Below, in pieces: positions 39,624 through 48,975 of a stretch of 50,632 nt of DNA (its first letter is position 1; the number at the start of each line of letters is the position of its first letter). The notes under the pieces are model-generated. The model did not search any database. It was given only the letters and a program-made list of their open reading frames with translations, and had not been told where the DNA came from. A program made the translations under genes and the position numbers. Source of the stretch: Mycolicibacterium sp. 018/SC-01/001 (GTDB lineage Bacteria; Actinomycetota; Actinomycetes; Mycobacteriales; Mycobacteriaceae); NCBI RefSeq assembly GCF_007096635.1, contig NZ_VKAA01000030.1, forward strand, positions 1-50,632, in the 5' to 3' direction.

Positions 39624-42600
39624 ATGGACCACGTGCCCTTGACAAGCAACTCACTCGAGCGTTTCAGCCCGCTGACGCGTGAGTGGTTCGCCGGCACCTT
39701 CGTCGAGCCCACCCCCGCCCAGGCGCAGGCCTGGAACGCCATTGCCAACGGTGACAACACGCTGGTCATCGCCCCGACCGGATCGGGCAAGACCCTCGCG
39801 GCGTTCCTCTGGGCCATCGACGGCCTGGCGCGGTCCCCGGCAAGCGAGCCCACCACCCGGGTGCTGTACGTGTCACCCCTCAAAGCGCTCGCGGTCGACG
39901 TCGAACGCAACCTGCGCACCCCACTGACCGGCATCTCACGGATCGCCGAACGCGCCGGCCAGGAGCCGCCCAAGATCAGCGTCGGTGTTCGCTCCGGCGA
40001 CACCACGCCCGCGAAGCGCCGCGAGCTGATCACCAAGCCGCCGGACATCCTGATCACCACGCCGGAGTCACTGTTTCTGATGCTGACCTCCGCCGCGCGG
40101 GAAACGCTCGCCGGGGTGCAGACCGTCATCGTCGACGAGGTGCACGCCGTCGCAGGGACCAAACGCGGCGCGCATCTGGCGGTGTCGCTCGAGCGGCTGG
40201 ACGCGATGCTCGAGCGGCCTGCGCAGCGGATCGGCCTGTCGGCGACGGTGCGCCCACCCGAAGAGGTCGCGCGATTCCTCTCCGGCGCCGCGCCCACGAC
40301 GATCGTGGCACCGCCCGCGGCGAAGACCTTCGACCTGACCGTGCAGGTCCCGGTTCCCGACATGGCGAACCTCGAGAACAACTCGATCTGGCCCGACGTC
40401 GAGGAGCGCATCGTCGATCTGATCGAGGCGCACAACAGCTCGATCGTGTTCACCAACTCGCGCCGGTTGGCCGAGCGTCTCACCGCGCGGCTCAACGAGA
40501 TTCATGCAGAACGGCTCGGCATCGAGCTGGGCGGCCCCAATCCGGGCGTCGCCGGCGGCGCCCCGGCGCACCTGATGGGCAGCGGGCAGACCTTCGGCGC
40601 CGAGCCGCTCCTCGCGCGCGCGCACCACGGCTCGGTCAGTAAGGAGGCCCGCGCCGACGTCGAGGACGCGCTCAAGAGCGGCCGGCTGAAGGCCGTGGTC
40701 GCGACGTCGAGCCTGGAGCTGGGTATCGACATGGGCGCCGTGGACCTGGTGATCCAGGTCGAGACGCCGCCGTCGGTCGCCAGCGGCCTGCAACGCATCG
40801 GGCGTGCGGGCCACCAGGTCGGCGAGATCAGCCAGGGTGTGCTGTTCCCCAAGCACCGCACCGACCTGATCGGCTGCGCGGTCAGCGTGCAGCGCATGCT
40901 GGGCGGCCAGATCGAGACGATGCGCGTGCCCGCCAACCCACTCGACGTGCTGGCCCAGCACACCGTGGCGGCCTGCGCACTGGACCCGATCAACGTCGAG
41001 GCCTGGTTCGACACGGTGCGGCGCAGCGCGCCGTTCGCCACCCTGCCGCGCAGCGCGTTCGAAGCCACGCTCGATCTGCTCTCCGGCAAGTACCCGTCGA
41101 CCGAGTTCGCCGAGCTCCGCCCGCGCATCGTCTACGACCGGGACGCGGGCACGCTGACCGCACGGCCCGGCGCGCAACGGCTCGCGGTCACCTCCGGCGG
41201 CGCCATCCCCGACCGCGGCCTGTTCACGGTGTTCCTGGCTTCCAGCGCCGACTCCGAGAAGCCCTCGCGCGTCGGGGAACTCGACGAGGAGATGGTCTAC
41301 GAGTCCCGGCCCGGTGACGTCATCTCCCTCGGCGCGACGAGCTGGCGGATCACCGAGATCACCCATGACCGCGTGCTGGTGATCCCCGCACCGGGAGAAC
41401 CGGCGCGCCTACCGTTCTGGCGCGGCGACGGGGTGGGGCGCCCCGCCGAACTCGGTGAGGCGATCGGCGCCTTCAACGGTGAGCTGGCCCGGCTCGACCG
41501 CCCGACATTCGAGAACCGCTGTGCAGACGTCGGTTTCGACGCCTATGCCACCGACAATCTGTGGACGTTGATCGACGAGCAGCGCAACGCCACCACCGCA
41601 GTCCCGTCGAACACCACCCTGGTGGTGGAACGGTTCCGCGATGAGCTCGGCGACTGGCGGATCATCCTGCACTCCCCCTACGGCCTTCGCGTGCACGGCC
41701 CACTCGCGCTCGCGGTGGGCAAACGGCTCTACGAGCGCTTCGGCATCGACGAGAAACCCACCGCCTCCGACGACGGCATCATCGTCCGGCTGCCCGACAC
41801 CGACGACACCGCCCCGGGTGCCGACATTTTCGTCTTCGACCCCGACGAGATCGAGCCGTTGGTCACCACCGAGGTCAGCTCGTCGGCACTGTTCGCCTCC
41901 CGGTTCCGCGAATGCGCGGCGCGGGCGCTGCTGCTTCCCCGCCGCCACCCCGGCAAGCGCTCCCCGCTGTGGCATCAGCGCCAGCGTGCCGCCCAACTGC
42001 TCGACGTCGCGCGCAACTATCCCGACTTCCCGATCGTCCTCGAAGCCGTTCGCGAGTGCCTGCAGGACGTCTACGACGTGCCGATGCTGACCGACCTGAT
42101 GGCCCGCATCGCGCAGCGGCGGGTGCGCCTGCTGGAGGTCGAGACACCGACCCCGTCACCGTTCGCGGCCTCGCTGCTCTTCGGCTACGTCGGCGCCTTC
42201 ATGTACGAAGGCGACAGCCCGCTGGCCGAACGCCGGGCCGCCGCACTCGCCCTCGATCCGACGCTGCTGGCCGAGCTGCTGGGCCGCGTCGAGCTGCGCG
42301 AGTTGCTCGACGCCGATGTCGTCGCCAGCACCACCCGCCAGCTGCAACACCTCACCGACGAGCGGCTGGCACGCGACGCCGAGGGCGTGGCCGACCTGCT
42401 GCGGATGCTCGGGCCGCTGACGGTCGAGGAGATCGTGGCGCGCTGCACCGTCGACGACGTCGGCGGGTGGCTGGAAGGACTGCTGAGCGCCAAGCGGCTG
42501 GTCACGGTGTCCTATGCCGGACAGACGTGGTGGGCATCGGTGGAGGACATCGGCCGACTGCGCGACGGCGTCGGGGTGGCGGTGCCGGTGGGTGTGCCGG

Positions 42601-44162
42601 TCGCGTTCCTGGAACCCGTGATGGACCCGCTGGGCGAACTGCTGTCGCGATTCGCCCGCACCCGGGGGCCGTTCACGACGGCCGAAGCGGCGACGCGCTT
42701 CGGCCTCGGCGTGCGGGTGGCCGCCGACGTGCTGGGGCGGCTGGCCGCCGACGGGAAGCTGGTGCGCGGCGAGTTCACCGACGTGCCGGGCGACACCGGT
42801 GATCAGTGGTGCGACGCCGAGGTGCTGCGCATCCTGCGCCGCCGCTCGCTGGCCGCACTGCGCGCGCAGATCGAACCGGTCAGCACCGCGGCGTTCGGAC
42901 GGTTCCTCCCGGCCTGGCAGCAGCTCGGTAGCGACCGTGTCTCCGGCGTCGACGGTCTCGCGTCGGTGATCGATCAGCTCGCCGGGGTCTCGATGCCGGC
43001 GTCGGCGGTCGAGCCGCTGATCTTCGGTCAGCGCGTGCGCGACTACCAGCCCGGGATGCTCGACGAACTCCTGGCTTCCGGCGAGGTGCTGTGGTCCGGT
43101 GCAGGCGCGTTGTCGTCGGCCGATGGCTGGGTGGCCTTCCATCCCGCCGACACCGCTCCGCTGTCCCTCGCCCCGCCTGGCGACCTCGACTTCATCGACA
43201 CCCACCACGCCGTCCTCGGCGCACTCAGCGGCGGCGGTGCGTACTTCTTCCGCCAGCTCGCCGTCGACGGCGTGACCACCGAGGCCCTCAAAGAAGCTCT
43301 CTGGCAACTGATCTGGGCGGGCTATGTCGGCGGCGACACGTTCGCGCCCGTGCGGGCACTCCTCGCCGGCACCCGAGGCCCCGGTGCCCGCCGCTCCTCG
43401 GCCCCGTCGCACCGGCATCGCCGCGCCCCGCGACTGAGCCGGTACAGCATCAGCTCCGCCGGGCTCGGCGCGCATCGCGACACCGATCCGACGGTCGCGG
43501 GCCGGTGGGCCGCGCTGCCCACCGCCGAGGTCGACACCACACTGCGGGCGTCGTATCAGGCCGATCAGCTACTGGCGCGCCACGGTGTACTGACCAAAGG
43601 TGCGGTCGCCGCGGAGAACATCGCCGGTGGGTTCGCGTCGATGTACAAGGTGCTCAGCACGATGGAGGAAGCCGGCCGCTGCCAGCGGGGCTACTTCGTC
43701 GAGTCGCTCGGCGGGGCCCAGTTCGCGACCGCGAGCACCGTCGATCGGCTGCGTAGCCACGCCGACAGCATCGACGACAAGCAGCAGAACCTGCGCGCGG
43801 TCGCGCTCGCGGCGACCGATCCCGCCAACCCCTTCGGCGCGGCGCTGCCGTGGCCCAGTCAGGGCGAGGGTGCGCACCGGCCCGGCCGCAAAGCGGGCGC
43901 GCTCGTCGTGCTCGTCGACGGCGAGCTGGCGTGGTTCGTCGAACGCGGGGGCAGGTCTCTGCTCAGCTTCACCGAGGACGCCGGCGTGCACAACGCCGCG
44001 GCCGCCGCGCTCGCCGAACTGGTGACCCGGCAGCGCGTCCCGGCACTGCTCGTCGAACGCATCGACGGGGTTCCCGTGCTGGAGAGCCGGGAGTCGATCG
44101 TCGTCGAGTCGCTGATACAGGCGGGGTTCTCCCGGACACCCCGCGGGTTGCGGCTGCGCTGA
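39624..44162 (+). CDS. lhr: Large helicase-related protein Lhr
   Basis: 1512 aa from ATG 39624 (M. tuberculosis Lhr, Rv3296, is 1513 aa); an in-frame TTG at 39603 and GTG at 39633 are alternatives. SF2 helicase core ~20-450: Walker A APTGSGKT, motif II VDEVHAV, motif III SATVRPP, and ATSSLELGIDMG with QRIGRAGH in RecA2. A winged helix and beta-barrel (Lhr-core) follow, and a long C-terminal Lhr-CTD with repeated winged helices reaches the end. It is an ATP-dependent 3'-5' DNA/RNA-DNA helicase used in DNA damage responses. Its stop shares TGATG with nei. Confidence 0.95.
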   Translation: MDHVPLTSNSLERFSPLTREWFAGTFVEPTPAQAQAWNAIANGDNTLVIAPTGSGKTLAAFLWAIDGLARSPASEPTTRVLYVSPLKALAVDVERNLRTPLTGISRIAERAGQEPPKISVGVRSGDTTPAKRRELITKPPDILITTPESLFLMLTSAARETLAGVQTVIVDEVHAVAGTKRGAHLAVSLERLDAMLERPAQRIGLSATVRPPEEVARFLSGAAPTTIVAPPAAKTFDLTVQVPVPDMANLENNSIWPDVEERIVDLIEAHNSSIVFTNSRRLAERLTARLNEIHAERLGIELGGPNPGVAGGAPAHLMGSGQTFGAEPLLARAHHGSVSKEARADVEDALKSGRLKAVVATSSLELGIDMGAVDLVIQVETPPSVASGLQRIGRAGHQVGEISQGVLFPKHRTDLIGCAVSVQRMLGGQIETMRVPANPLDVLAQHTVAACALDPINVEAWFDTVRRSAPFATLPRSAFEATLDLLSGKYPSTEFAELRPRIVYDRDAGTLTARPGAQRLAVTSGGAIPDRGLFTVFLASSADSEKPSRVGELDEEMVYESRPGDVISLGATSWRITEITHDRVLVIPAPGEPARLPFWRGDGVGRPAELGEAIGAFNGELARLDRPTFENRCADVGFDAYATDNLWTLIDEQRNATTAVPSNTTLVVERFRDELGDWRIILHSPYGLRVHGPLALAVGKRLYERFGIDEKPTASDDGIIVRLPDTDDTAPGADIFVFDPDEIEPLVTTEVSSSALFASRFRECAARALLLPRRHPGKRSPLWHQRQRAAQLLDVARNYPDFPIVLEAVRECLQDVYDVPMLTDLMARIAQRRVRLLEVETPTPSPFAASLLFGYVGAFMYEGDSPLAERRAAALALDPTLLAELLGRVELRELLDADVVASTTRQLQHLTDERLARDAEGVADLLRMLGPLTVEEIVARCTVDDVGGWLEGLLSAKRLVTVSYAGQTWWASVEDIGRLRDGVGVAVPVGVPVAFLEPVMDPLGELLSRFARTRGPFTTAEAATRFGLGVRVAADVLGRLAADGKLVRGEFTDVPGDTGDQWCDAEVLRILRRRSLAALRAQIEPVSTAAFGRFLPAWQQLGSDRVSGVDGLASVIDQLAGVSMPASAVEPLIFGQRVRDYQPGMLDELLASGEVLWSGAGALSSADGWVAFHPADTAPLSLAPPGDLDFIDTHHAVLGALSGGGAYFFRQLAVDGVTTEALKEALWQLIWAGYVGGDTFAPVRALLAGTRGPGARRSSAPSHRHRRAPRLSRYSISSAGLGAHRDTDPTVAGRWAALPTAEVDTTLRASYQADQLLARHGVLTKGAVAAENIAGGFASMYKVLSTMEEAGRCQRGYFVESLGGAQFATASTVDRLRSHADSIDDKQQNLRAVALAATDPANPFGAALPWPSQGEGAHRPGRKAGALVVLVDGELAWFVERGGRSLLSFTEDAGVHNAAAAALAELVTRQRVPALLVERIDGVPVLESRESIVVESLIQAGFSRTPRGLRLR

Positions 44163-44923
44163 TGCCCGAAGGTGACACCGTGTTCCGCACCGCCGACAAA
44201 TTGCGGAAAGCGTTGCAGGGCAAGACGTTGACGCGCTGCGACGTGCGGGTGCCCCGCTATGCGGCGGTGGATCTGAGCGGACAGGTCGTCGACGAGGTAC
44301 TCAGCCGCGGCAAACACCTCTTCATCCGGGTCGGGCAGGCGAGCATCCACTCGCATCTGAAGATGGACGGCGCGTGGATCATCGGCCGGGTCAAGGCGCC
44401 CGCCTACAAGATCCGGATCGTTCTCGGGACTGCTGATTCGGTGGCCTCAGGTATCGACCTCGGCGTACTCGAGGTGCTCGACCGCGATCGCGACATGGAC
44501 GCCGTCGCGCACCTGGGGCCCGACCTGCTCGGCGACGACTGGTCCGCGGAGTCGGTGAAGGCGGCGGCGGCCAACCTGATGGCCGACCCGGCTCGATCAG
44601 TGGCCGAGGCGATGCTCGACCAGCGGGTGATGGCCGGGGTCGGCAATGTGTTCGCAAACGAACTGTCGTTCGTGTTCGGGTTGCGTCCCACCACGCCCGT
44701 CGGCGAACTCAACGACCCGGTGCGGGTGGTCACCCGCGCCCAGCAGATGTTGTGGCAGAACAGGTTGCGCATCAATCGCACCACCACCGGCAACACGCGT
44801 CCCGGTCAGGATGTCTGGGTGTACGGCCGGGCGGGGCTGCCGTGCCGACGCTGCGGCACACGCGTCGAGACCGACAAGGACGGCGACCGGGTGACCTACT
44901 GGTGCCCCACCTGTCAGCGCTGA
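44162..44923 (+). CDS. nei: Endonuclease VIII / formamidopyrimidine-DNA glycosylase family (Nei)
   Basis: 253 aa. MPEGDTV at the start gives catalytic Pro2-Glu3; DQRVMAGVGNVFANE carries the helix-two-turn-helix; the C-terminal zinc finger has four Cys (CRRCGTRVETDKDGD...YWCPTC). It corresponds to Rv3297 and removes oxidised bases in base-excision repair. It is translationally coupled to lhr (TGATG), a pairing conserved in actinobacteria that points to joint action. Confidence 0.95.
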   Translation: MPEGDTVFRTADKLRKALQGKTLTRCDVRVPRYAAVDLSGQVVDEVLSRGKHLFIRVGQASIHSHLKMDGAWIIGRVKAPAYKIRIVLGTADSVASGIDLGVLEVLDRDRDMDAVAHLGPDLLGDDWSAESVKAAAANLMADPARSVAEAMLDQRVMAGVGNVFANELSFVFGLRPTTPVGELNDPVRVVTRAQQMLWQNRLRINRTTTGNTRPGQDVWVYGRAGLPCRRCGTRVETDKDGDRVTYWCPTCQR

Positions 44924-44927
44924 GTCC

Positions 44928-44947
44928 CGCCGAAACTGTAATCCGCG
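44928..44947. repeat. CGCCGAAACTGTA repeat, copy 1
   Basis: CGCCGAAACTGTAATCCGCG lies 5 bases after nei. Its reverse complement differs by one base from 45942-45961, and a related direct copy begins near 45899. The three copies flank and enter the gene at 45024. Confidence 0.6.
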
Positions 44948-45023
44948 TGCCTATCTGGGGATAACTTGCGCACCAGACGCAATCTCAGCGAATGGTGTCG
45001 GAGACCAGTTCCATCATTCCGTC

Positions 45024-45935
45024 ATGAGCACCGTCATCATCGGCTGCGAGGCCATAGCCAGCGGCATCGTCACCAGCCATCAACTCCGCACCCGTTATCG
45101 ACCCATCTTCCCGAATGTGCACGCACCAAACGGAATCGAGCCCACACTGCGCGATCGCACCGAAGGTGCGTGGCTGTGGACCCGCCGCCGCGGCATCGTC
45201 ACCGGATTGGCGGCCTCCGCCCTCCACGGGGCGGCGTGGGTCGATGACTCGGCCGACATCGAGGTCATTTTCGACTGCACACGACCGCCGCGCGGAATCG
45301 TGGCACGCAACGAGCGAATCGACGACGATGAGTGGCGGCGACTGGGAGACCTGGCCATCGCGACGCCGGCACGAACGGCGTTCGATCTCGGACGCTTCCA
45401 ACGCGGAGGTGCGCTGGGCAGACTCGACGCGTTGATGCGCGCGTGTCCGTTCTCCGTCGACGACGTGATGCTGCTGACCGAGCGCTATCGAGGCGGCCGC
45501 GGGGTGGCCCGACTGAAGGCCGTCCTGCCTTTGGTCGACGGTGGGGCGGAGTCACCACGCGAATCATGGTGGCGTCAGCTCGTCATCGAGGCCGGATTCC
45601 CTCTGCCGGATACACAGATCGGCGTCACCGACGAGCACGGTCGTCACGTGCGTCGACTCGACTTCGGCTGGCGCCGTTATGGCGTCGCTCTCGAATACGA
45701 CGGTGCGCACCATCAGAGCGACCGTGCGCAATACCTCAAAGACAGGGCCGCAATGCCTGTGCTCCGTCGCTTGGGTTGGCACGTCATCGGAATCGTGAGG
45801 GAGGACAACCCCGTCGTGGTCCTCGGGATTCTTCGCGATGTCATGGCCGAGCGCGGATGGCGCGGCAAAGTCCAGATCCCCCGCTCCGCATACCAGTACG
45901 CCGAAACTGCATCCGCTGCGCTCAGAAGTGCCTGA
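45024..45935 (+). CDS. AbiEi-like / DUF559 endonuclease-fold protein
   Basis: 303 aa. The N-terminal half resembles AbiEi-type antitoxin/regulator proteins common in mycobacteria: GIVTSHQLRTR, then RRGIVTGLAASALHGA and ATPARTAFDLGR. The C-terminal part has a VSR/DUF559-like nuclease arrangement: ESWWRQLVIEAGF, LDFGWRRYGVALEYDGAHH, and a closing RLGWHVIGIVRED. Related genes occur in many copies in mycobacteria; a defence or selfish role has been suggested, but function is unknown. No toxin partner is adjacent. The start is the first ATG after a 100-base gap. Confidence 0.65.
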   Translation: MSTVIIGCEAIASGIVTSHQLRTRYRPIFPNVHAPNGIEPTLRDRTEGAWLWTRRRGIVTGLAASALHGAAWVDDSADIEVIFDCTRPPRGIVARNERIDDDEWRRLGDLAIATPARTAFDLGRFQRGGALGRLDALMRACPFSVDDVMLLTERYRGGRGVARLKAVLPLVDGGAESPRESWWRQLVIEAGFPLPDTQIGVTDEHGRHVRRLDFGWRRYGVALEYDGAHHQSDRAQYLKDRAAMPVLRRLGWHVIGIVREDNPVVVLGILRDVMAERGWRGKVQIPRSAYQYAETASAALRSA

Positions 45936-45964
45936 GACGCGCGCGGAATACAGTTTCGGCGTAC
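45896..45964. terminator. Hairpin at the end of the AbiEi/DUF559-like gene
   Basis: GTACGCCGAAACTG (45896-45909) pairs perfectly with CAGTTTCGGCGTAC (45951-45964), and the stem can continue imperfectly inward. It overlaps the last codons of the plus-strand gene and ends 6 bases before the convergent desA3 stop, so it may terminate both. Confidence 0.55.
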
Positions 45965-45970
45965 TGACGG

Positions 45971-47098
45971 TCAGTTCCAGGGCATCGCGAGCTTGACGAT
46001 CTTGCGGACCACCGTCGCGAACTGCCGCGGCAGCGGGCCGGTGTTGTAGGGCACGCCGTAGCGCTCGCAGATGTCACGCACCTTGGGTGCGATCTCCGCG
46101 TGCCGGAACGCCGGGATGTCCGGGAACAGGTGGTGCTCGATCTGGAAGCTCAGGTTGCCGCTGAGGATGTGGAACAGCTTGCCGCCGGTCAGGTTCGCCG
46201 AACCCAGCACCTGACGGAAGTACCACTGCCCACGCGTCTCGGCCTTCGTCTCCTCGATCGAGAACTCCTGCACGTCCTCAGGGAAGTGGCCGCAGAAGAT
46301 GATCATGTAGGCCCACACGTTGCGCATCAGGTTGGCCGTCATGTTGCCGGCGAACACCCATGGTGCGAACGGTCCGGCCAGCAGCGGGAACGCCACGTAG
46401 TCCTTCAGCGTCTGCTGCTTGGTCTTGCGCCAGATGCCCTCGAGGATCTCGCGCTTGTCGCGCAACGTGATCTCACGCGATGCGATCTTCTCGCTCTCCA
46501 GCTCGTGCAGCGCGACGCCGTACTGGAACAGCACCATCAGCAGGAACGCCCAGACCGGGTTGCCGAGGAAGTACGGCTTCCACTTCTGGTCGGCGCTCAT
46601 CCGTAGGATGCCGTAGCCCACGTCGCGGTCCATGCCGACGATGTTGGTGTACGTGTGGTGCATGTAGTTGTGCGAGTGGCGCCACTGGTCGGCCGGGCAG
46701 GCGGTATCCCACTCGAAGTTGCGCGACGAGATCGCCGGGTCGCCCATCCAGTCGTACTGGCCGTGCATGACGTTGTGGCCGATCTCCATGTTGTCGATGA
46801 TCTTCGACAGACCCAGCATCGCGGTGCCGGCCAGCCAGAACGGGGGGAAGATCCCGCCGAAAAGCAATGCGCGTCCACCGATTTCGAGACCGCGCTGCGC
46901 CTTGATCATGCGGCGGATGTAGGTCGCGTCGCGCTCGCCGAGGTCAGCGATGACGCTTTCCTTCAGCGCGTCGAGCTCGCGGCCGAAGGCCTCGGCCTGC
47001 TCGGGCGTCATGGTGATGGTGCGGCCGCCGACGGTCTTCGACAGCGTCTTGGGCTTCGGCGTTTCGGGAGCTTGTGTGGTGTCCAGGATGTCGGTCAT
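45971..47098 (-). CDS. desA3: Membrane stearoyl/acyl-CoA delta-9 desaturase
   Basis: 375 aa. Three histidine boxes of membrane desaturases: HNVMHGQ, HSHNYMHH and QIEHHLFP, with membrane helices between (ALLFGGIFPPFWLAGTAML; FLLMVLFQYGVALHEL). It closely resembles M. tuberculosis DesA3 (Rv3229c), which makes oleoyl-CoA from stearoyl-CoA using O2 and an electron-transfer partner. That partner gene lies 39 bases upstream in the same operon. GGAAT precedes the ATG. Confidence 0.93.
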   Translation of the reverse strand: MTDILDTTQAPETPKPKTLSKTVGGRTITMTPEQAEAFGRELDALKESVIADLGERDATYIRRMIKAQRGLEIGGRALLFGGIFPPFWLAGTAMLGLSKIIDNMEIGHNVMHGQYDWMGDPAISSRNFEWDTACPADQWRHSHNYMHHTYTNIVGMDRDVGYGILRMSADQKWKPYFLGNPVWAFLLMVLFQYGVALHELESEKIASREITLRDKREILEGIWRKTKQQTLKDYVAFPLLAGPFAPWVFAGNMTANLMRNVWAYMIIFCGHFPEDVQEFSIEETKAETRGQWYFRQVLGSANLTGGKLFHILSGNLSFQIEHHLFPDIPAFRHAEIAPKVRDICERYGVPYNTGPLPRQFATVVRKIVKLAMPWN

Positions 47099-47137
47099 CT
47101 CGATTCCTTTCGCGGAGAGTGACGTACTCGGTCGGGT

Positions 47138-48193
47138 CTACAAAGCGATGTCGACGTCGCCCACCGGAGCGGTGACGCAGATCTGCACGTCTTCCTCATC
47201 CGGGGACGACACCGCGCCGGTGACGACGTTGCGCACCACGCCGCTGTTCTTGCGTCGCGTGCAGGAGAAACAGATGCCCATCCGGCACCCGCTCTCGGGG
47301 GTCAGGCCCGCGTCCTCGGCCTGGTTCAGCAGCGGCCGGCCGTCGTCGGCCAGCTCGATCCCGCTGTCGCTGAAAGTGACCTGCCCGCCGGAGGCTTCCC
47401 CGTCGAACACCGGCGGGACGAAGCTCTCGTAGGCGGCGTCGGGGAACATGTCGCGGACCGCGTCGACCAGAGCCGGTGGACCGCAGACGAACACCGCGTC
47501 CGGGTTGGCGAACGGCAGATGGTCGGCGCCGAACCGCCCGGTGAGGTCGGAGCCCCCCGTGTCGCGGGTGAAGCCGTGACGGACCGTCACGTTCGGCATC
47601 GTCGCGGCGATCTCGGCGAGCTCATCGCGGTAGCAGGCCTCGTGGGCCGATCGCGCGTAGTGGATGAACGCGACCTCCCCTCGATGGCCGCGTGCGCGCA
47701 GCGTGCGCAGCATCGACATCACGGGCGTGATACCGCTACCGCCGGAGACGAACACCATCCGGTCGGGCAGAGTCTGGGGCAGCGTGAACTCGCCGGCCAC
47801 GGAGTCGAGGTGAACGACCATGCCGGGGCGGGCGTGTTCGTAGAGGTAGTTCGAGACCAGTCCGCCGTCGTGGCGACCGACCGTCAGCTCGATGTGGCGG
47901 TCGTTCTCGGCGCCTGCCGGCGAGTACGGCCGCGTGCGACGCCGGCCGTCGATCTCGACCGACAGGTTGATGTGCTGCCCGGCCCGGAAGCCGGAGAACG
48001 CGCTGTTGGGCGCCAGCGTCAGCGTCACGCTGCGAGGCGTGCTGCGGCGCACCGCGACGACCCGTGCTCGAGCGTCACCGCGCGTCCAGGTCGGGTCGAC
48101 CAGCTCGGTGTAGCGGTCGACGCCGTGCGGTCCGGTCAGGAGGTCCAGCAGCCTCGACCGCCGCGCCCGGGTGGTCAAAGTTTGAGTGAACAT
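47138..48193 (-). CDS. Ferredoxin reductase with 2Fe-2S domain (electron donor of DesA3, Rv3230c-like)
   Basis: 351 aa from ATG 48193. FAD domain: RTRPYSPAG; NAD(P) domain: FVSGGSGITPVMSMLRTL and FVCGPPALV; C-terminal plant-type ferredoxin domain with the cluster Cys in CRMGICFSCTRR and a last Cys in VQICV. It passes electrons from NADPH to the desaturase encoded next. It corresponds to Rv3230c. It is divergent from a FabR/DesT-like regulator, with 71 bases between the starts. Confidence 0.92.
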   Translation of the reverse strand: MFTQTLTTRARRSRLLDLLTGPHGVDRYTELVDPTWTRGDARARVVAVRRSTPRSVTLTLAPNSAFSGFRAGQHINLSVEIDGRRRTRPYSPAGAENDRHIELTVGRHDGGLVSNYLYEHARPGMVVHLDSVAGEFTLPQTLPDRMVFVSGGSGITPVMSMLRTLRARGHRGEVAFIHYARSAHEACYRDELAEIAATMPNVTVRHGFTRDTGGSDLTGRFGADHLPFANPDAVFVCGPPALVDAVRDMFPDAAYESFVPPVFDGEASGGQVTFSDSGIELADDGRPLLNQAEDAGLTPESGCRMGICFSCTRRKNSGVVRNVVTGAVSSPDEEDVQICVTAPVGDVDIAL

Positions 48194-48264
48194 GTGTATA
48201 CCGTGCGCGCTTCTGCACCCCCGCGTCAAGGGATCGATGCAGCGTGTGGTAGGTTTCACAGACA

Positions 48265-48966
48265 GTGAACAGTCGTACGCCCAGGTCACACTCGGACCGA
48301 TCCGGGAGGTCGAGCAGGTCACGCGAATCGTCTCGGAGCAGGGATGACGACAAATCCCTGTCCCGCGAGGAGCGCAAGGAAGCGACCCGCCGGGCGATCG
48401 TCGACGCCGCGCTCCACCTGCTCGCCGAGCGCAGTTTCAGCGCCCTGAGCTTGCGGGAGGTGACCCGCGAGGCCGGAATCGTGCCCGCGGCGTTCTACCG
48501 CCACTTCGAGTCGATGGAAGCCCTGGGCCTGGTGCTGATCGACGAATCCTTCCGCACACTGCGGGACATGCTGCGCACCGGGCGCGCCGGCAAGCTCGAT
48601 CCGAACCGGGTCATCGAATCCTCGGTCGACATCCTCATCGAGGGCGTGCAGGCCCGCCGCGAGCACTGGCTGTTCATCGGCAGGGAGCGCTCCAGTGGAG
48701 TCACCGTGCTGCGCTACGCGATCCGTACCGAGATCCGCCTGATCACCTCCGAGCTGGCCATCGACCTGGCCCGCTTCCCTGGCCTGAACACCTGGAGCGG
48801 CGAGGACCTGAACATCCTGGCCAGCGTCTTCGTGAACTCGATGATCTCGATCGCCGAAGCACTCGAGGACACCACCGATCCGGTGGCGGTCGCCGAGATC
48901 CGCAGGATCGCGATCAAACAGCTGCGGATGATCACCATCGGGGTGGCGGAATGGCGCAGCAGTTAG
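48265..48966 (+). CDS. TetR-family regulator, FabR/DesT-like
   Basis: 233 aa from GTG 48265. After a Ser/Arg/Asp-rich tail of ~30 residues comes the TetR HTH: EATRRAIVDAALHLLAERSF, SLREVTREAGI, AAFYRHFESMEALGLVLIDE. This block is very close to FabR/DesT, which sense saturated versus unsaturated acyl-CoA and control desaturase genes. Its divergent position next to the DesA3 operon supports control of membrane unsaturation. It likely starts with almost no leader: TAGGTT at 48250-48255 would place the start about 3 bases before GTG. Confidence 0.85.
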   Translation: MNSRTPRSHSDRSGRSSRSRESSRSRDDDKSLSREERKEATRRAIVDAALHLLAERSFSALSLREVTREAGIVPAAFYRHFESMEALGLVLIDESFRTLRDMLRTGRAGKLDPNRVIESSVDILIEGVQARREHWLFIGRERSSGVTVLRYAIRTEIRLITSELAIDLARFPGLNTWSGEDLNILASVFVNSMISIAEALEDTTDPVAVAEIRRIAIKQLRMITIGVAEWRSS

Positions 48967-48975
48967 CGTGACGCC

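Noticed and set aside
48255..48269. TTCAC-N5-GTGAA inverted repeat at the FabR/DesT-like start codon
   Set aside because: Five-base arms are short and could be chance; kept only as a possible autoregulatory site.
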